A stretch of 64,000 nucleotides of DNA from Rapidithrix thailandica (GCF_039710355.1 NZ_JBDKWZ010000003.1:248001-312000), one strand, 5' to 3'. Positions 15,629-24,669 are shown, counted from the stretch's first letter. Numbers and translations are program-made. Notes: generated from the letters alone by a model not told the origin.

Positions 15629-16591
15629 TCAGGAAAATTTATTTCTATACTCCAGCGGTGTCATCCCGATGACTTTCTTAAACACATCCCGGAAAGCCTT
15701 CGGATCATTATACCCCACTTCAAACATCACTTCGTTGACTGTAAACCGTTGTGATTCCAACAATTTCTTAGCTGCCTCAGCTTTCACTTTCCGGATATAT
15801 TCTCTCACGGTATTGTGAGTTGCATTTTTAAATCGCCTTTGAAATGTCCTACGGCCCAAATGCGTCATCCGGGCCAATTGATCGATGGTGATTCTATCCT
15901 GGTAATGCATTTCAATATAGTGCTGCACTTCCATAATTGCCTCATCCTGATGCAACCGGCATCCTTCAAAGGTCATAAACTCGTACTGATTATCCCTGCC
16001 CAACTCCACTTCAAAATACTTGGAGGTGGAAATTGCGATTTCCCGGTCGGTAAATTTTTCTACCAGATATACCAGCAAATTCCAGTAAGAATTGGCTCCT
16101 CCGCTAGTATATAAGCCTTTGTAGTCGGTCACAATTTTGTCTTCTACCAATTGAACATCCGGATACCTTTTCTTAAACTCATTCGCGGTTTGCCAATGCG
16201 TAGAACATTCCCTTCCTTTTAACAAACCTGTTTCAGCCAGTATAAAAGCCCCTACACACAAACTCGCCACTTCCGCCCCTCGTTGATATTGTTGTAGAAT
16301 CCACGGAATATACGCCCGGTTCAGGGAAATTCCCTTTTCCATATCACCACTCATCGGAGGAATGATGATTAAGTCGATTTGTTTGACTTCATCCAGTTTC
16401 GCATCAGCTTTGATGGTATACAAACCTTGGTCTAATTCCACGGTTTTGGAAAGGCCCACCAAACTCACATTAAACAATTCGTCTTTACCGGTTTGTTTTA
16501 AAAAACGATTGACCATTGTAAACATATACCGGGTATTCCCAATCGCTGCAATAAGTGCCTGGTGTGTGATGAGTACAGCAACATTCTTCAT
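15629..16591 (-). CDS. GlxA family regulator (DJ-1/PfpI domain plus AraC HTH)
   Basis: The start at 16591 (MKNVAVLI) fits the family; an earlier TTG would add an unrelated 36-residue leader. The protein is 320 residues. Residues 1-190 form the DJ-1/PfpI-like amidotransferase fold, with ASLCVGAFILAETGLL at the nucleophile elbow (Cys present) and WQTANEF..YPDVQLVEDKIVTDYKGLYTSGGANSY. The C-terminal 90 residues are the AraC helix-turn-helix (LARMTHLGRRTFQRRFK and FEVGYNDPKAFRDVFKKVIGMTPLEYR). GlxA-type regulators bind small metabolites with the N-terminal domain. The target genes are not evident. Confidence 0.9.
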   Translation of the reverse strand: MKNVAVLITHQALIAAIGNTRYMFTMVNRFLKQTGKDELFNVSLVGLSKTVELDQGLYTIKADAKLDEVKQIDLIIIPPMSGDMEKGISLNRAYIPWILQQYQRGAEVASLCVGAFILAETGLLKGRECSTHWQTANEFKKRYPDVQLVEDKIVTDYKGLYTSGGANSYWNLLVYLVEKFTDREIAISTSKYFEVELGRDNQYEFMTFEGCRLHQDEAIMEVQHYIEMHYQDRITIDQLARMTHLGRRTFQRRFKNATHNTVREYIRKVKAEAAKKLLESQRFTVNEVMFEVGYNDPKAFRDVFKKVIGMTPLEYRNKFS

Positions 16592-17493
16592 ACATGATTC
16601 GGGTTTTCGATTGGCACATTTAACCTGTATTATTGTCGTTTTCCCCCATTTCAGCCTGCCGATATTTCCAATATCTTTGTAATCAAGGATATCATTCAAC
16701 TCTAAAGACTACCATGGTTATTAATTTCTCTTTGAAAGCCTAAGCAACATCTTCAATTTCCGGGGGCAATTCCTCAAAGTTGCACGGGCCTACTTGAAGC
16801 GTGTAACTCATCAGATCTGGAATATAACTAGAGGAAACTTGCTAAATAATACAATGAAATAAGAAATACAAATGATGCCTCATTTTTTAAAAATCACGAG
16901 GAGTTCAATATCATCATCAGAAAAATGAGATATGGGTAGGGTTTTACAAAAAATCAAACTTCGAAAGAAGAAAGGAGAGTAATTTTAAAAAAAATCAATT
17001 GCTCATTTTTTACTGACATACTGCTGTCACTAAGTGCTTTTACCTTTGTATTACCAAGTAAGAAGAAAAAGAAACTATTCACAGAAAACCAGTAAAAAAT
17101 GACTCAGGTACAAACTTTTATGTTCAAGTTCACACAAAAATTAACAACGGATTCGAATGCATACCAGGTCAAGGGATGAGAACTGACAACGCTCAACCAG
17201 CGACTCTATCACTAAACTTGACAAAGGATTTTAATAACTTTTTATTCGGCAATCTCATGAAAGAATATATCCATTTATTTATGGGAGGGAAAGTAGGGAC
17301 CAAACGCCCAAAAAACTATCAAACTCAAAATGAGCAGTTAAAACATTGCCAAAAAACAACAGATGCTTGTTCGGTTGGTTCATGTAATCAGCCTTCGAAA
17401 CAGACCCGGTAACTATTATCATATCCGCTTGCTCAAACAGGCGGATCACCCAAAAATCATGAAAACTATCTTTATTCAATACAAGCGAAAACC
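16592..17493. other. Long intergenic region, only a doubtful short frame
   Basis: Nine hundred bases with no convincing protein. On the minus strand a 23-codon frame (16740-16811, starting MSYTLQVGPC) ends in TAG and then stays open for 15 more codons in the same frame, which may be a decayed small gene. Upstream signals for the epoxide hydrolase should lie at the right end. Confidence 0.45.
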
Positions 17494-18633
17494 ATGATAA
17501 AAAAGCCATTCCGAATCGAAGTAACTCAAGAGATTTTAGACGATTTACAAATCCGATTAAAACAAACCCGTTGGACGGACGAGCCCCAAGATGCCGGCTG
17601 GAACTTCGGAACCGACCCCAATTACCTAAAAGAACTGGTCCACTATTGGCAAAACGAATACGACTGGTACAAACAGGAAGCTTTATTAAACCAATACCCT
17701 CATTATAAAGCGGACATTGACGGAATCTCCATTCACTTTATTCATGTAAAAGGTAAAGGAGACAACCCTCGTCCCCTGTTGCTCACCCATGGCTGGCCTG
17801 ATAGCTTTTACCGCTTTCATAAAGTGATCCCTATGCTTACGAATCCTGCCGGAAACGGAGGAAAGCCCCTTGAAGCTTTTGATGTGGTGATTCCTTCCAT
17901 CCCAGGCTTTGGCTTCTCCGACAAAGTTGCTTTGAATGATGACCGAACAGCCCAACTATGGGCGAAGCTTATGAGTGACGTACTAGCATATGATTCTTAT
18001 CTGGCAGCAGGAGGTGATATGGGTACGGGCATCACCAAGTCGCTGGCTAATCAATACCCGGACAAGGTGCGTGCTATACACCTTACGGACGTAGGTTATC
18101 CGAACGGAACGGAAGACTGGTCTACCATGTCCGCTGCTGAACAAGAATTCGGGCAGTTTATCCAACAGTGGTTTTACACGGAAGGAGCTTTCAATATGCT
18201 TCAATCCACCAAACCCCAAACGTTGGGTTATGGATTGAACGATTCCCCGGTGGGGCTGGCTTCCTGGATTCTGGAAAAATTCAACTCCTGGAGTGACAAC
18301 CAAGGCAATATTGAAAACAGTTTTAGTAAAGATGAGTTGCTTACCAATATCATGATTTATTGGGTCACACAAACCATCAATTCATCCATCAGGACGTATG
18401 CGATGAATGCAAGGGCTATGTATTCCGGAGGATTAAAGTCCTCTCAATATGTAGAAGTACCTACCGGAGTTGCCATCTTCCCGGGCGAAGCACCTACCCC
18501 CAAGGAATGGGCCGAAAGGTTAACCAATGTAAAACAGTTTAGCAAAATGCCCCAAGGCGGCCATTTTGCCACGATGGAAGAACCTGAGTTGTGGGTGAAT
18601 GAATTAAGAGCTTTCTTCTCTGAGTACTATTAA
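17494..18633 (+). CDS. Epoxide hydrolase family alpha/beta hydrolase
   Basis: A 379-residue protein with the N-terminal EHN domain of microsomal-type epoxide hydrolases (PFRIEVTQEILDDLQIRLKQTRW, about 5-27) followed by the alpha/beta hydrolase core. LLLTHGWPDSFYRF (about 94-107) carries the oxyanion-hole HGWP, AAGGDMGTG (about 169-177) the nucleophilic Asp, and MPQGGHFATMEEPE (about 351-364) the catalytic His. It should open epoxides to diols in the cytoplasm, as a detoxification or catabolic step. It appears monocistronic. Confidence 0.9.
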   Translation: MIKKPFRIEVTQEILDDLQIRLKQTRWTDEPQDAGWNFGTDPNYLKELVHYWQNEYDWYKQEALLNQYPHYKADIDGISIHFIHVKGKGDNPRPLLLTHGWPDSFYRFHKVIPMLTNPAGNGGKPLEAFDVVIPSIPGFGFSDKVALNDDRTAQLWAKLMSDVLAYDSYLAAGGDMGTGITKSLANQYPDKVRAIHLTDVGYPNGTEDWSTMSAAEQEFGQFIQQWFYTEGAFNMLQSTKPQTLGYGLNDSPVGLASWILEKFNSWSDNQGNIENSFSKDELLTNIMIYWVTQTINSSIRTYAMNARAMYSGGLKSSQYVEVPTGVAIFPGEAPTPKEWAERLTNVKQFSKMPQGGHFATMEEPELWVNELRAFFSEYY

Positions 18634-18673
18634 ACTATTGTTTTTTTTCAGAGAGCCGGGAATCAAAAAGGTG

Positions 18674-18690
18674 AAATTTAAGCATGCTCT
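18674..18690. repeat. Half copy of the dispersed AGAGCATG repeat
   Basis: AAATTTAAGCATGCTCT matches the right terminal repeat of the family at 58827-58938 with one difference. No partner end is obvious nearby, so it is a solo end or chance remnant. Confidence 0.45.
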
Positions 18691-18783
18691 AAGAATCAAT
18701 TCCATTCACAAGCAATTCATCTCTTTCCCAAAACTCTTAGCGTACTATATACTAGTGTCAATTTCATCAGTAAATATTTTACT

Positions 18784-18836
18784 CATGTACTACGCAAGCA
18801 CCTGCCCTCCATACCAGGTGCTTAATGTAGTATGTG
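18784..18836. terminator. Long hairpin after the epoxide hydrolase
   Basis: Imperfect inverted repeat: CATGTACTACGCAAGCACCTG (18784-18804, first 20 bases conserved) pairs with CAGGTGCTTAATGTAGTATG (from 18815) around a 10-base loop and is followed by AAAA. Likely a terminator or transcript-stabilising hairpin, about 150 bases past the stop at 18633. Confidence 0.55.
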
Positions 18837-18868
18837 AAAATACCTAGACTGTAAATCTTCCAACTACC

Positions 18869-19594
18869 ATGAAAACAACTTTCATTTTTTTACTTCTCTG
18901 TATATTTAATTTCCATTTGAACTATGCCCAGGAGTCTGTCTTTTCATTTTTTGAATACAAACTTAAGGAGGGGATGCGCGAACAGTTTATCAATGGATAC
19001 GAAAAAGATCTGGAGTGGCATCAATCTCAAAAGGACGACTGGGCATGGGTCGGTTGGTTTGTAATCAACGGTGAGCGAAGAGGACGTTTTATAGATGCGA
19101 CTCCCGATCATCAATGGAGTGATTTTGACCGTTGGAAAGTTAATGGCGCTGAAAATGCCCGGCACAATAATATTCATTGGACACCCTATGTAGAAAAACC
19201 TTCCGGAAGCTACAAAAGCCTTTTGAAGGAATATAGCCATTATCAACAAGATTGGTATAAAAAACCTTATTTGCAGGTATACCATCTTGAAATAAAACAC
19301 GGACAAGGAGCCACTTTCCGGACATTTCTGAGAGACTATAAAGCGCAATTACAAACCCAACTGAAAGAAGTTTCATTCATATGGATGAAAACGGTTTCGG
19401 GAGGGACTACCCATGCCTATCAACTGTTTGTTAGTCTGAATAAACTGGAGGAGTTACGATGGTGTGAAAACTTGTTCGGATTTTCGGAAACAACAACAAA
19501 ACTGGCCCAAGAATACAGTCAATCGGTAAAAAGCAATACTTCCGAATTGTGGAAATACAGTGCACGGTTAAGTGCCTACCCGGAAGCAAATTAA
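18869..19594 (+). CDS. Secreted protein with two ferredoxin-like (NIPSNAP/ABM-type) repeats
   Basis: The 241-residue protein opens with a signal peptide ending LNYAQ (cleavage near 20/21). Two halves look alike: VFSFFEYKLKEGMREQFING... (about 23-90) and LQVYHLEIKHGQGATFRTFLRDY... (about 135-205). Each has a strand, a long helix and more strands, as in dimeric alpha/beta-barrel proteins. I do not recognise a specific family, and the repeat reading is by eye only. A VOC-family gene follows on the same strand 40 bases on, possibly in one operon. Confidence 0.6.
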   Translation: MKTTFIFLLLCIFNFHLNYAQESVFSFFEYKLKEGMREQFINGYEKDLEWHQSQKDDWAWVGWFVINGERRGRFIDATPDHQWSDFDRWKVNGAENARHNNIHWTPYVEKPSGSYKSLLKEYSHYQQDWYKKPYLQVYHLEIKHGQGATFRTFLRDYKAQLQTQLKEVSFIWMKTVSGGTTHAYQLFVSLNKLEELRWCENLFGFSETTTKLAQEYSQSVKSNTSELWKYSARLSAYPEAN

Positions 19595-19634
19595 TGCTGA
19601 AATAAAATTCAAACGGATTAACAAGAAAATTACT

Positions 19635-20027
19635 ATGAAACAAAGAATAGCCCGTATCGCCTTAGTTGTTCATGATTATGATGAAGCCATTGAATTCTAT
19701 ACAAAGAAACTGGATTTCAAGCTTCTGGAAGATACCCGGATGAGCGACACCAAACGCTGGGTATTGGTAGCCCCTCCCGGAGGGGAAGAATGTTGTTTAT
19801 TACTGGCCAAAGCCGCAAACGTCCGGCAGCAAACCAGTGTAGGTAACCAAACCGGAGGCCGGGTATTTCTCTTTTTGTATACCGATGATATCCAAAGAGA
19901 CTATCAAAAAATGCAGGAAAGAGGGGTAAACTTTGTTCAACCTCCCAGAAAGGAAGAATACGGCACTGTAGCGGTTTTTGAAGATCTGTATGGCAATTTA
20001 TGGGATCTGTTAGAGGCCAACAATTAG
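19635..20027 (+). CDS. VOC family protein (glyoxalase/bleomycin resistance fold)
   Basis: The start at 19635 (MKQRIARIALVVHDYDEAIEFYTKKLDF) matches the family opening; an upstream start would overlap the preceding gene. The 130 residues hold the two beta-alpha-beta-beta-beta units of the vicinal oxygen chelate fold. Candidate metal ligands are His13 in VVHDYDEAI, and Glu in VFEDLYGNLWDLLE near the C-terminus. The reaction may be isomerisation, dioxygenation or sequestration of a toxic compound. Confidence 0.85.
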   Translation: MKQRIARIALVVHDYDEAIEFYTKKLDFKLLEDTRMSDTKRWVLVAPPGGEECCLLLAKAANVRQQTSVGNQTGGRVFLFLYTDDIQRDYQKMQERGVNFVQPPRKEEYGTVAVFEDLYGNLWDLLEANN

Positions 20028-20064
20028 CCTGATAAAAGATGGAACCAACTACCAAACGGCCATC

Positions 20065-20247
20065 TTGGAAAAATTCGGGAATGAAGGCAAATATTACCAA
20101 TGCGGATACTTTACCTTATCGAAGGGACCGGCTATAAGCCTTAACGATTGGGAACAGATGAATTCCACCTTTGATGAGCTCTTAAAGACCAACGCTTTGA
20201 TCCAAAGGCCCCTTCGGTTGAATTCTATAAAAGTGAACACAAACTGA
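20065..20247 (+). CDS. Small hypothetical protein, start unclear
   Basis: A TTG at 20065 gives 60 residues (EKFGNEGKYYQCGYFTLSKGP...). The frame is open further upstream to about 20023, and those codons (ISLIKDGTNYQTAILEKF) look coding, but no ATG or GTG is found there. The end is 3 bases from the next gene start (20251), which suggests translational linkage with the arginase-family gene. I recognise no family. It could be a 5'-truncated remnant. Confidence 0.42.
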   Translation: MEKFGNEGKYYQCGYFTLSKGPAISLNDWEQMNSTFDELLKTNALIQRPLRLNSIKVNTN

Positions 20248-20250
20248 ACT

Positions 20251-21174
20251 ATGAACAGTCATATCATCAACCTCTTTGAATTTCCATCCAATTTAGGACT
20301 TAAAAAGACAAGACCCGAGCTTGAACCAGGTGTAAAGAAACTTCCCTCCTGGTTTCGAAAACATCATTTTCATGAGCGTATCCAACCGGAGCAAATCTTT
20401 ACCCTGAATCCACCTGAGTACTCAATGGATTTGGATGAGAAGACAGGAGTCCGAAATGTAGAAAAAATTATCAACTACGCCGAGAAACAAGCAGCCCTAC
20501 TGTCGCCATACCTCCGCCAAGGCAGTTTCCAACTCATCCTGGGAGGTGATTGTAGCATTATGATCGGCAATGCCATCGCTTTACGTCAGCAAGGAAACTA
20601 TGGCTTGTTCTATCTCGATGGACATACGGACTTTATGTTGCCCGATCGCTCTCAAACCGGTGGTGCGGCCGGAATGGACTTGGCCTTTGTCACCGGTTAT
20701 GGACCTGAAAAGTTAAGCAATATTTTGCACCTAAAGCCCTATATCCAAGAACAGAACGTCTGGTGTGTTGGCAATAGGGAGTACGACCCCGGTTATGTAC
20801 AACCTATTTTAGAATCAGGCATTACTTACCTCGATCTAAAAACACTTCGGGCAACAGGTATGCAGCGTTGTACGACTCAATTTTTACAAATGGTGGAAGC
20901 CCAAAAACTAGACGGCTTTTTCATTCATTTGGACGTAGACGTATTGGACGATGCCATCATGCCGGCGGTAGACAGCCGGGAAAAGGACGGCTTAAGCTAT
21001 CCGGAGTTTAACAGTTTATTATACAATTTACTTTCCAGCCCCAAAGCCATCGGTATGGAAATTACCATACTTGATCCCCATCTGGACAAGGACGGAAAAT
21101 ATACCACACAATTTATTTCTGAATTCATTACCATTATTGAGGCGGTAAAAACAACGAGTGACAACTCCAAATAA
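20251..21174 (+). CDS. Arginase/agmatinase/formiminoglutamase family protein
   Basis: A 307-residue ureohydrolase-fold protein. Motifs: GGDCS (about 98-102), DGHTDF (about 123-128) and HLDVDVLDDAIMPAVD (about 226-241), which hold the dinuclear Mn ligands. The first motif has Cys where classical arginases have His (GGDHS), a change seen in some divergent family members, so metal content or substrate may differ. Expected activity is cleavage of a guanidino or formimino group. The enclosing operon (20251 to 24669, all plus strand) gives no metabolic clue. Confidence 0.85.
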   Translation: MNSHIINLFEFPSNLGLKKTRPELEPGVKKLPSWFRKHHFHERIQPEQIFTLNPPEYSMDLDEKTGVRNVEKIINYAEKQAALLSPYLRQGSFQLILGGDCSIMIGNAIALRQQGNYGLFYLDGHTDFMLPDRSQTGGAAGMDLAFVTGYGPEKLSNILHLKPYIQEQNVWCVGNREYDPGYVQPILESGITYLDLKTLRATGMQRCTTQFLQMVEAQKLDGFFIHLDVDVLDDAIMPAVDSREKDGLSYPEFNSLLYNLLSSPKAIGMEITILDPHLDKDGKYTTQFISEFITIIEAVKTTSDNSK

Positions 21175-21195
21175 AAACCAACATTAAATTAAAAA

Positions 21196-22263
21196 ATGAG
21201 ACGAGAAGAGATCGCTAAAAACAGATTATTCAATCAACAACTGCTTGGAACACAATTAACTTCAGCTCAACAGGTTGTCCGTCACTTTGGGGCAATGCAG
21301 GCCCAAGACTACGCCATGTCCAAATGGGCAGTAGGTGTACGAAAACCTGCCACCGACTCAGCCATTGAAGAAGCCATAAACCGGGGGGAAATTATCCGGA
21401 CGCATATCATGCGACCCACCTGGCATTTGGTAGCGGCCGAAGACCTTCGTTGGATGCTTGAACTTACGGCTCCTCATGTAAAGCAGCCCCTCTCCTCCAT
21501 GTGCAAAAAATATGGATTGGATAATGAGTTTATAAGTCGCTGTTATAAAATCATTGAGCAAATATTAGAGGGAAACAATTACCTCACCCGGAAAGAAATC
21601 GTAGAGGCAATAAGCCAACAAAATCAGGGAGTAGATAAAATTCCTGCTACCTTAATCATGATGAGTGCCGAACAGGATGGTATAGTATGCAATGGGCCAA
21701 GACGGGGCAAGCAGATTACCTATGCTTTACTCGATGAAAGGGTTCCTCCGGCAAGTTCCATCGACAGAGAGGAAGCTTTGACTAAATTAGCCTTGCGTTA
21801 TTTTACCAGCCACGGCCCGGCTTCCGTACAAGATTTTTCTTGGTGGTCCGGCTTGACGATGGCGGATTCCCGGAAGGCAATCAAAATGATAGAACCCGAA
21901 CTGCAAAAGGTTCAAACAGATAAACAAACCTATTGGTACCGCAAAGGTCATTTGCACGAAAACGGTATTGCAGGCAATGTTCACTTTTTACCAGCCTTTG
22001 ATGAGTTTTTGGTGAGTTACAAAGACCGCTCAACCGTTTTGGACCCGGTCGTTACCCGTCAAACCATCACCATTAATGGAATTTTCAGACCCGTAATTGT
22101 AGTAGATGGACAGGTAGTAGGTTTATGGAAACGGACCATCAAAAAAGATAAAGTTCAAATTACTACGCATTATTTCCACCCTCTTCCCAAATCCCAAAAC
22201 AAAGCTTTGATAGAGGCTATAGAACAATACGGACGTTTCGTAGAATTAGCGACTACTACATAG
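21196..22263 (+). CDS. AlkZ-like winged-helix DNA glycosylase (HTH_42 family)
   Basis: A 355-residue member of the HTH_42 family (PF06224), which includes Streptomyces AlkZ and E. coli YcaQ (AlkX). Tandem winged-helix domains fill the protein. The catalytic QxQ motif of AlkZ-type enzymes is present as MQAQDYAM (Q35 and Q37); YcaQ-type proteins have QxD. RTHIMRPTWHLVAAEDLRWM and HFLPAFDEFLVSYKDRS are further family signatures. AlkZ removes bulky N-alkylated bases and unhooks interstrand cross-links, so this enzyme may protect against an alkylating natural product. It starts 22 bases after the arginase-family gene. Confidence 0.87.
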   Translation: MRREEIAKNRLFNQQLLGTQLTSAQQVVRHFGAMQAQDYAMSKWAVGVRKPATDSAIEEAINRGEIIRTHIMRPTWHLVAAEDLRWMLELTAPHVKQPLSSMCKKYGLDNEFISRCYKIIEQILEGNNYLTRKEIVEAISQQNQGVDKIPATLIMMSAEQDGIVCNGPRRGKQITYALLDERVPPASSIDREEALTKLALRYFTSHGPASVQDFSWWSGLTMADSRKAIKMIEPELQKVQTDKQTYWYRKGHLHENGIAGNVHFLPAFDEFLVSYKDRSTVLDPVVTRQTITINGIFRPVIVVDGQVVGLWKRTIKKDKVQITTHYFHPLPKSQNKALIEAIEQYGRFVELATTT

Positions 22264-22325
22264 TTGGAAATTCCTGTTATTTAAGGTATAGAAATCCCTA
22301 AGCATCTATTTTCATTTTACTCTAT

Positions 22326-22763
22326 ATGGAAAACATAAAAGAAATTTTTGATAAAAAAGGACCTATTGGCTACTGGATAAAGAAGGCCGATTCTGTATTT
22401 ACTAACGTAACCAGAACAACTCGACAAAATGGTAGTTTCAACCGGCTCGAATGGCAACTGTTAAACACTCTACATGAAAAGAAACAACTTGCCTTAGTTG
22501 AAGTAACTGAATTTTTAAGCTCTTTCGCTACAGATTCCGAAATTCAAACCGTTGTACATCGGTTTGAGTCGGAAAACTTGATTCAAGCTGACCAACAGCA
22601 TCTTTCAATCACCCACAAAGGCGAACAGGTATTTGATGAAGTCTTTGAGATCCAGGAGGAAATCAAACAAAATGCTCTGCGAGGTATTTCGGAAGAAGAT
22701 TATTGTACTACCGTTGACACTCTTCAAAAAATGATTGAAAACTTAAAAGAATACACGGACTGA
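22326..22763 (+). CDS. MarR-like winged-helix protein
   Basis: A 145-residue helical protein with a central winged helix (FNRLEWQLLNTLHEKKQLALVEVTEFLSSF...) and flanking helices for dimerisation, as in MarR regulators. SITHKGEQVFDEVF resembles the wing and following helix. It lies between the AlkZ-like gene and an MBL-fold gene, all on one strand with short gaps. It probably regulates its neighbours. Confidence 0.75.
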   Translation: MENIKEIFDKKGPIGYWIKKADSVFTNVTRTTRQNGSFNRLEWQLLNTLHEKKQLALVEVTEFLSSFATDSEIQTVVHRFESENLIQADQQHLSITHKGEQVFDEVFEIQEEIKQNALRGISEEDYCTTVDTLQKMIENLKEYTD

Positions 22764-22780
22764 ACATAGAGTAAAAAACC

Positions 22781-23608
22781 ATGCATATCTCAAATCCAAA
22801 TGCTCACAACATCTGTAAGACTTGCGGCACCCGGTATGCAACTGGCAAATTTGACGAGAAATATTGTCTGGTATGCCTGGATGATCGTCAATATCTGAAA
22901 AGTTACGGACAGCAATGGCTCAGTTATTCCGGTCTGTTGGAAAACCATACGGTAAAAATAAAACAATTGCGGGAAGATATTTTTGAGTTGAAGGTTTTCC
23001 CTTCTTTTGCCATCGGACAAAAAGCCCATCTGATTTTAACCCCCAAAGGCAACATCCTTTGGGATTGTATTCCATTTCTGGACGAAGCGACCTTGGCATT
23101 TATCCAATCCCAAGGAGGGATAAATGCCATTGCTATTTCACACCCTCACTATTACAGTTTGATGCAAGAATGGGCCAACGCTTTTGAATGTCCGGTGCAT
23201 CTTCACCAAGCAGATCGAAAATGGGTAATGGACAAAGAAAAACATGTGCATTATTTTTCCGAAGAGAAATTACCTCTTTTACCCGGGTTAGAAGTCATTC
23301 ACACCGGAGGGCATTTTCCGGGTAGCGCAGTGTTGCATTACCAACCGCAAAATCACAAACCCAGCTTGTTTATTGGGGATACCTTGTACCTGTCATTAGA
23401 CAAAAAACACCTTTCGGCCATGTACAGTTATCCGAATGTGATTCCTTTAGCTCCTGACGAATTGTTCCGGGTGTTTAAAGTAATCAATACATTGACTTTT
23501 GACAGTATGTTTGGGGCATTTAGCTGGCAAAATGTATACGAAGGAGCCAAAGACATTTTTACACAATCTTTTGAACGTTATCAACAACTATATAACCGGC
23601 AGTTGTGA
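22781..23608 (+). CDS. MBL-fold protein with N-terminal zinc ribbon
   Basis: A 275-residue protein. Residues 12-35 contain CKTCG and CLVC, a four-cysteine zinc-ribbon pattern. The rest is a metallo-beta-lactamase fold, but the usual HxHxDH is replaced by SHPHYYS (about 120-126), keeping two His and losing the Asp. GGHFPGS and GDTLY further on are the normal third-His and Asp positions. Metal binding is therefore probably altered. Substrate unknown. Its stop overlaps the region just before the AraC gene at 23686. Confidence 0.8.
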   Translation: MHISNPNAHNICKTCGTRYATGKFDEKYCLVCLDDRQYLKSYGQQWLSYSGLLENHTVKIKQLREDIFELKVFPSFAIGQKAHLILTPKGNILWDCIPFLDEATLAFIQSQGGINAIAISHPHYYSLMQEWANAFECPVHLHQADRKWVMDKEKHVHYFSEEKLPLLPGLEVIHTGGHFPGSAVLHYQPQNHKPSLFIGDTLYLSLDKKHLSAMYSYPNVIPLAPDELFRVFKVINTLTFDSMFGAFSWQNVYEGAKDIFTQSFERYQQLYNRQL

Positions 23609-23685
23609 GATGGCTTGATGATATGAAGCAGAAGAATTGGAAATGCTTAAGGTATTTCTTAATTTCTTCCTTCTTATTTTATGAA

Positions 23686-24669
23686 ATGAAAAAGCAAACA
23701 GGTATCAAAGCGCTAACGTCCAATCAAGACTTTTTTCAACCCTCCATATCGGAGGAGGATCTCTACACTTCTGAACTTGTAGAAGAAAGCCTTACCACAA
23801 ATTTACCCTATGGCACTACGGAAATGCGGCATTGGTATTTTGAGGGAATCAGAGTCGTTTGGATGAAGCATAAGTATAACGGGCAGTATTCTTTTCACAA
23901 AGAAAACCCTCTGGATGTAGTAGGTTTGGGTTTCAACTTACAAGGTAATTATCTCATCCGGCAGAAGGGCAACGAATATCATGTAAAAGGACGAAAACAC
24001 AATATTGTCTACTCTCCCGGCTTCAGCAATTCCTTTGTCAACAGCACACTTCAAGCCGAAAGTCTCACCATCCAATTCACTCCCCAAACGTTTCTCCGGA
24101 TCATTGAAGAGAGCAATGATATTTTGAAAAGATTTGCCGACAATATGTTCAAAGGGGGCCCGGTAGTGTTATCCCCCAATTCGCTATTGCTCAACCCCGA
24201 ACTCCACAAAGCCATTCAGGATTTATTAAACTGCCGCTACACAGGTGGGCTTCGCAAAATGTATATGCTTTCCAAGTGCCTGGAAATATTAGTTTTACAA
24301 GCGGAGGCTTTCGACCAGGCTGAACGTCAATCAACAGAATATTGCAAAGTAAAGGAAGACAAAGAGCGGATTGTTGCTGCCCGGGACTATCTGGTACAAC
24401 AATTAGAAAATCCCCCTAGTCTTCCGGAATTAGCCAAACAAGTAGGGCTAAACGAATACAAACTCAAGCGGGGATTTAAAGAAATGTTTCATACCACTGC
24501 GTTTGGCTTTCTTTCCGAGTACCGCCTTGACTTGGCCTTAGAAACACTTTTGGACACTCAAAAAACCATTTCGGAAATTGCTTATCAATTGGGTTATTCT
24601 TCTCCCCAACATTTTAGTGCGGCTTTTAAAAAGAAGTTCGGAGTACCTCCCAAAGAAGCGCGAAAATAA
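23686..24669 (+). CDS. AraC family transcriptional regulator (PchR-like)
   Basis: The start at 23686 (MKKQTGIKAL) is preferred because the frame before it overlaps the MBL gene and is unlike the family. The 327 residues comprise an N-terminal effector domain (GNYLIRQKGNEYHVKGRKHNIVYSPG...) and a C-terminal double helix-turn-helix: LPELAKQVGLNEYKLKRGFKEMF and ISEIAYQLGYSSPQHFSAAFKKKFGVPPKEAR. This resembles the PchR type common in Bacteroidota. It closes a same-strand run beginning at 20251. Confidence 0.88.
   Translation: MKKQTGIKALTSNQDFFQPSISEEDLYTSELVEESLTTNLPYGTTEMRHWYFEGIRVVWMKHKYNGQYSFHKENPLDVVGLGFNLQGNYLIRQKGNEYHVKGRKHNIVYSPGFSNSFVNSTLQAESLTIQFTPQTFLRIIEESNDILKRFADNMFKGGPVVLSPNSLLLNPELHKAIQDLLNCRYTGGLRKMYMLSKCLEILVLQAEAFDQAERQSTEYCKVKEDKERIVAARDYLVQQLENPPSLPELAKQVGLNEYKLKRGFKEMFHTTAFGFLSEYRLDLALETLLDTQKTISEIAYQLGYSSPQHFSAAFKKKFGVPPKEARK

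Noticed and set aside
17176..17412. Plus-strand frame of 78 codons upstream of the epoxide hydrolase
   Set aside because: Low-complexity, polar sequence without family features; opposite frame is equally open.
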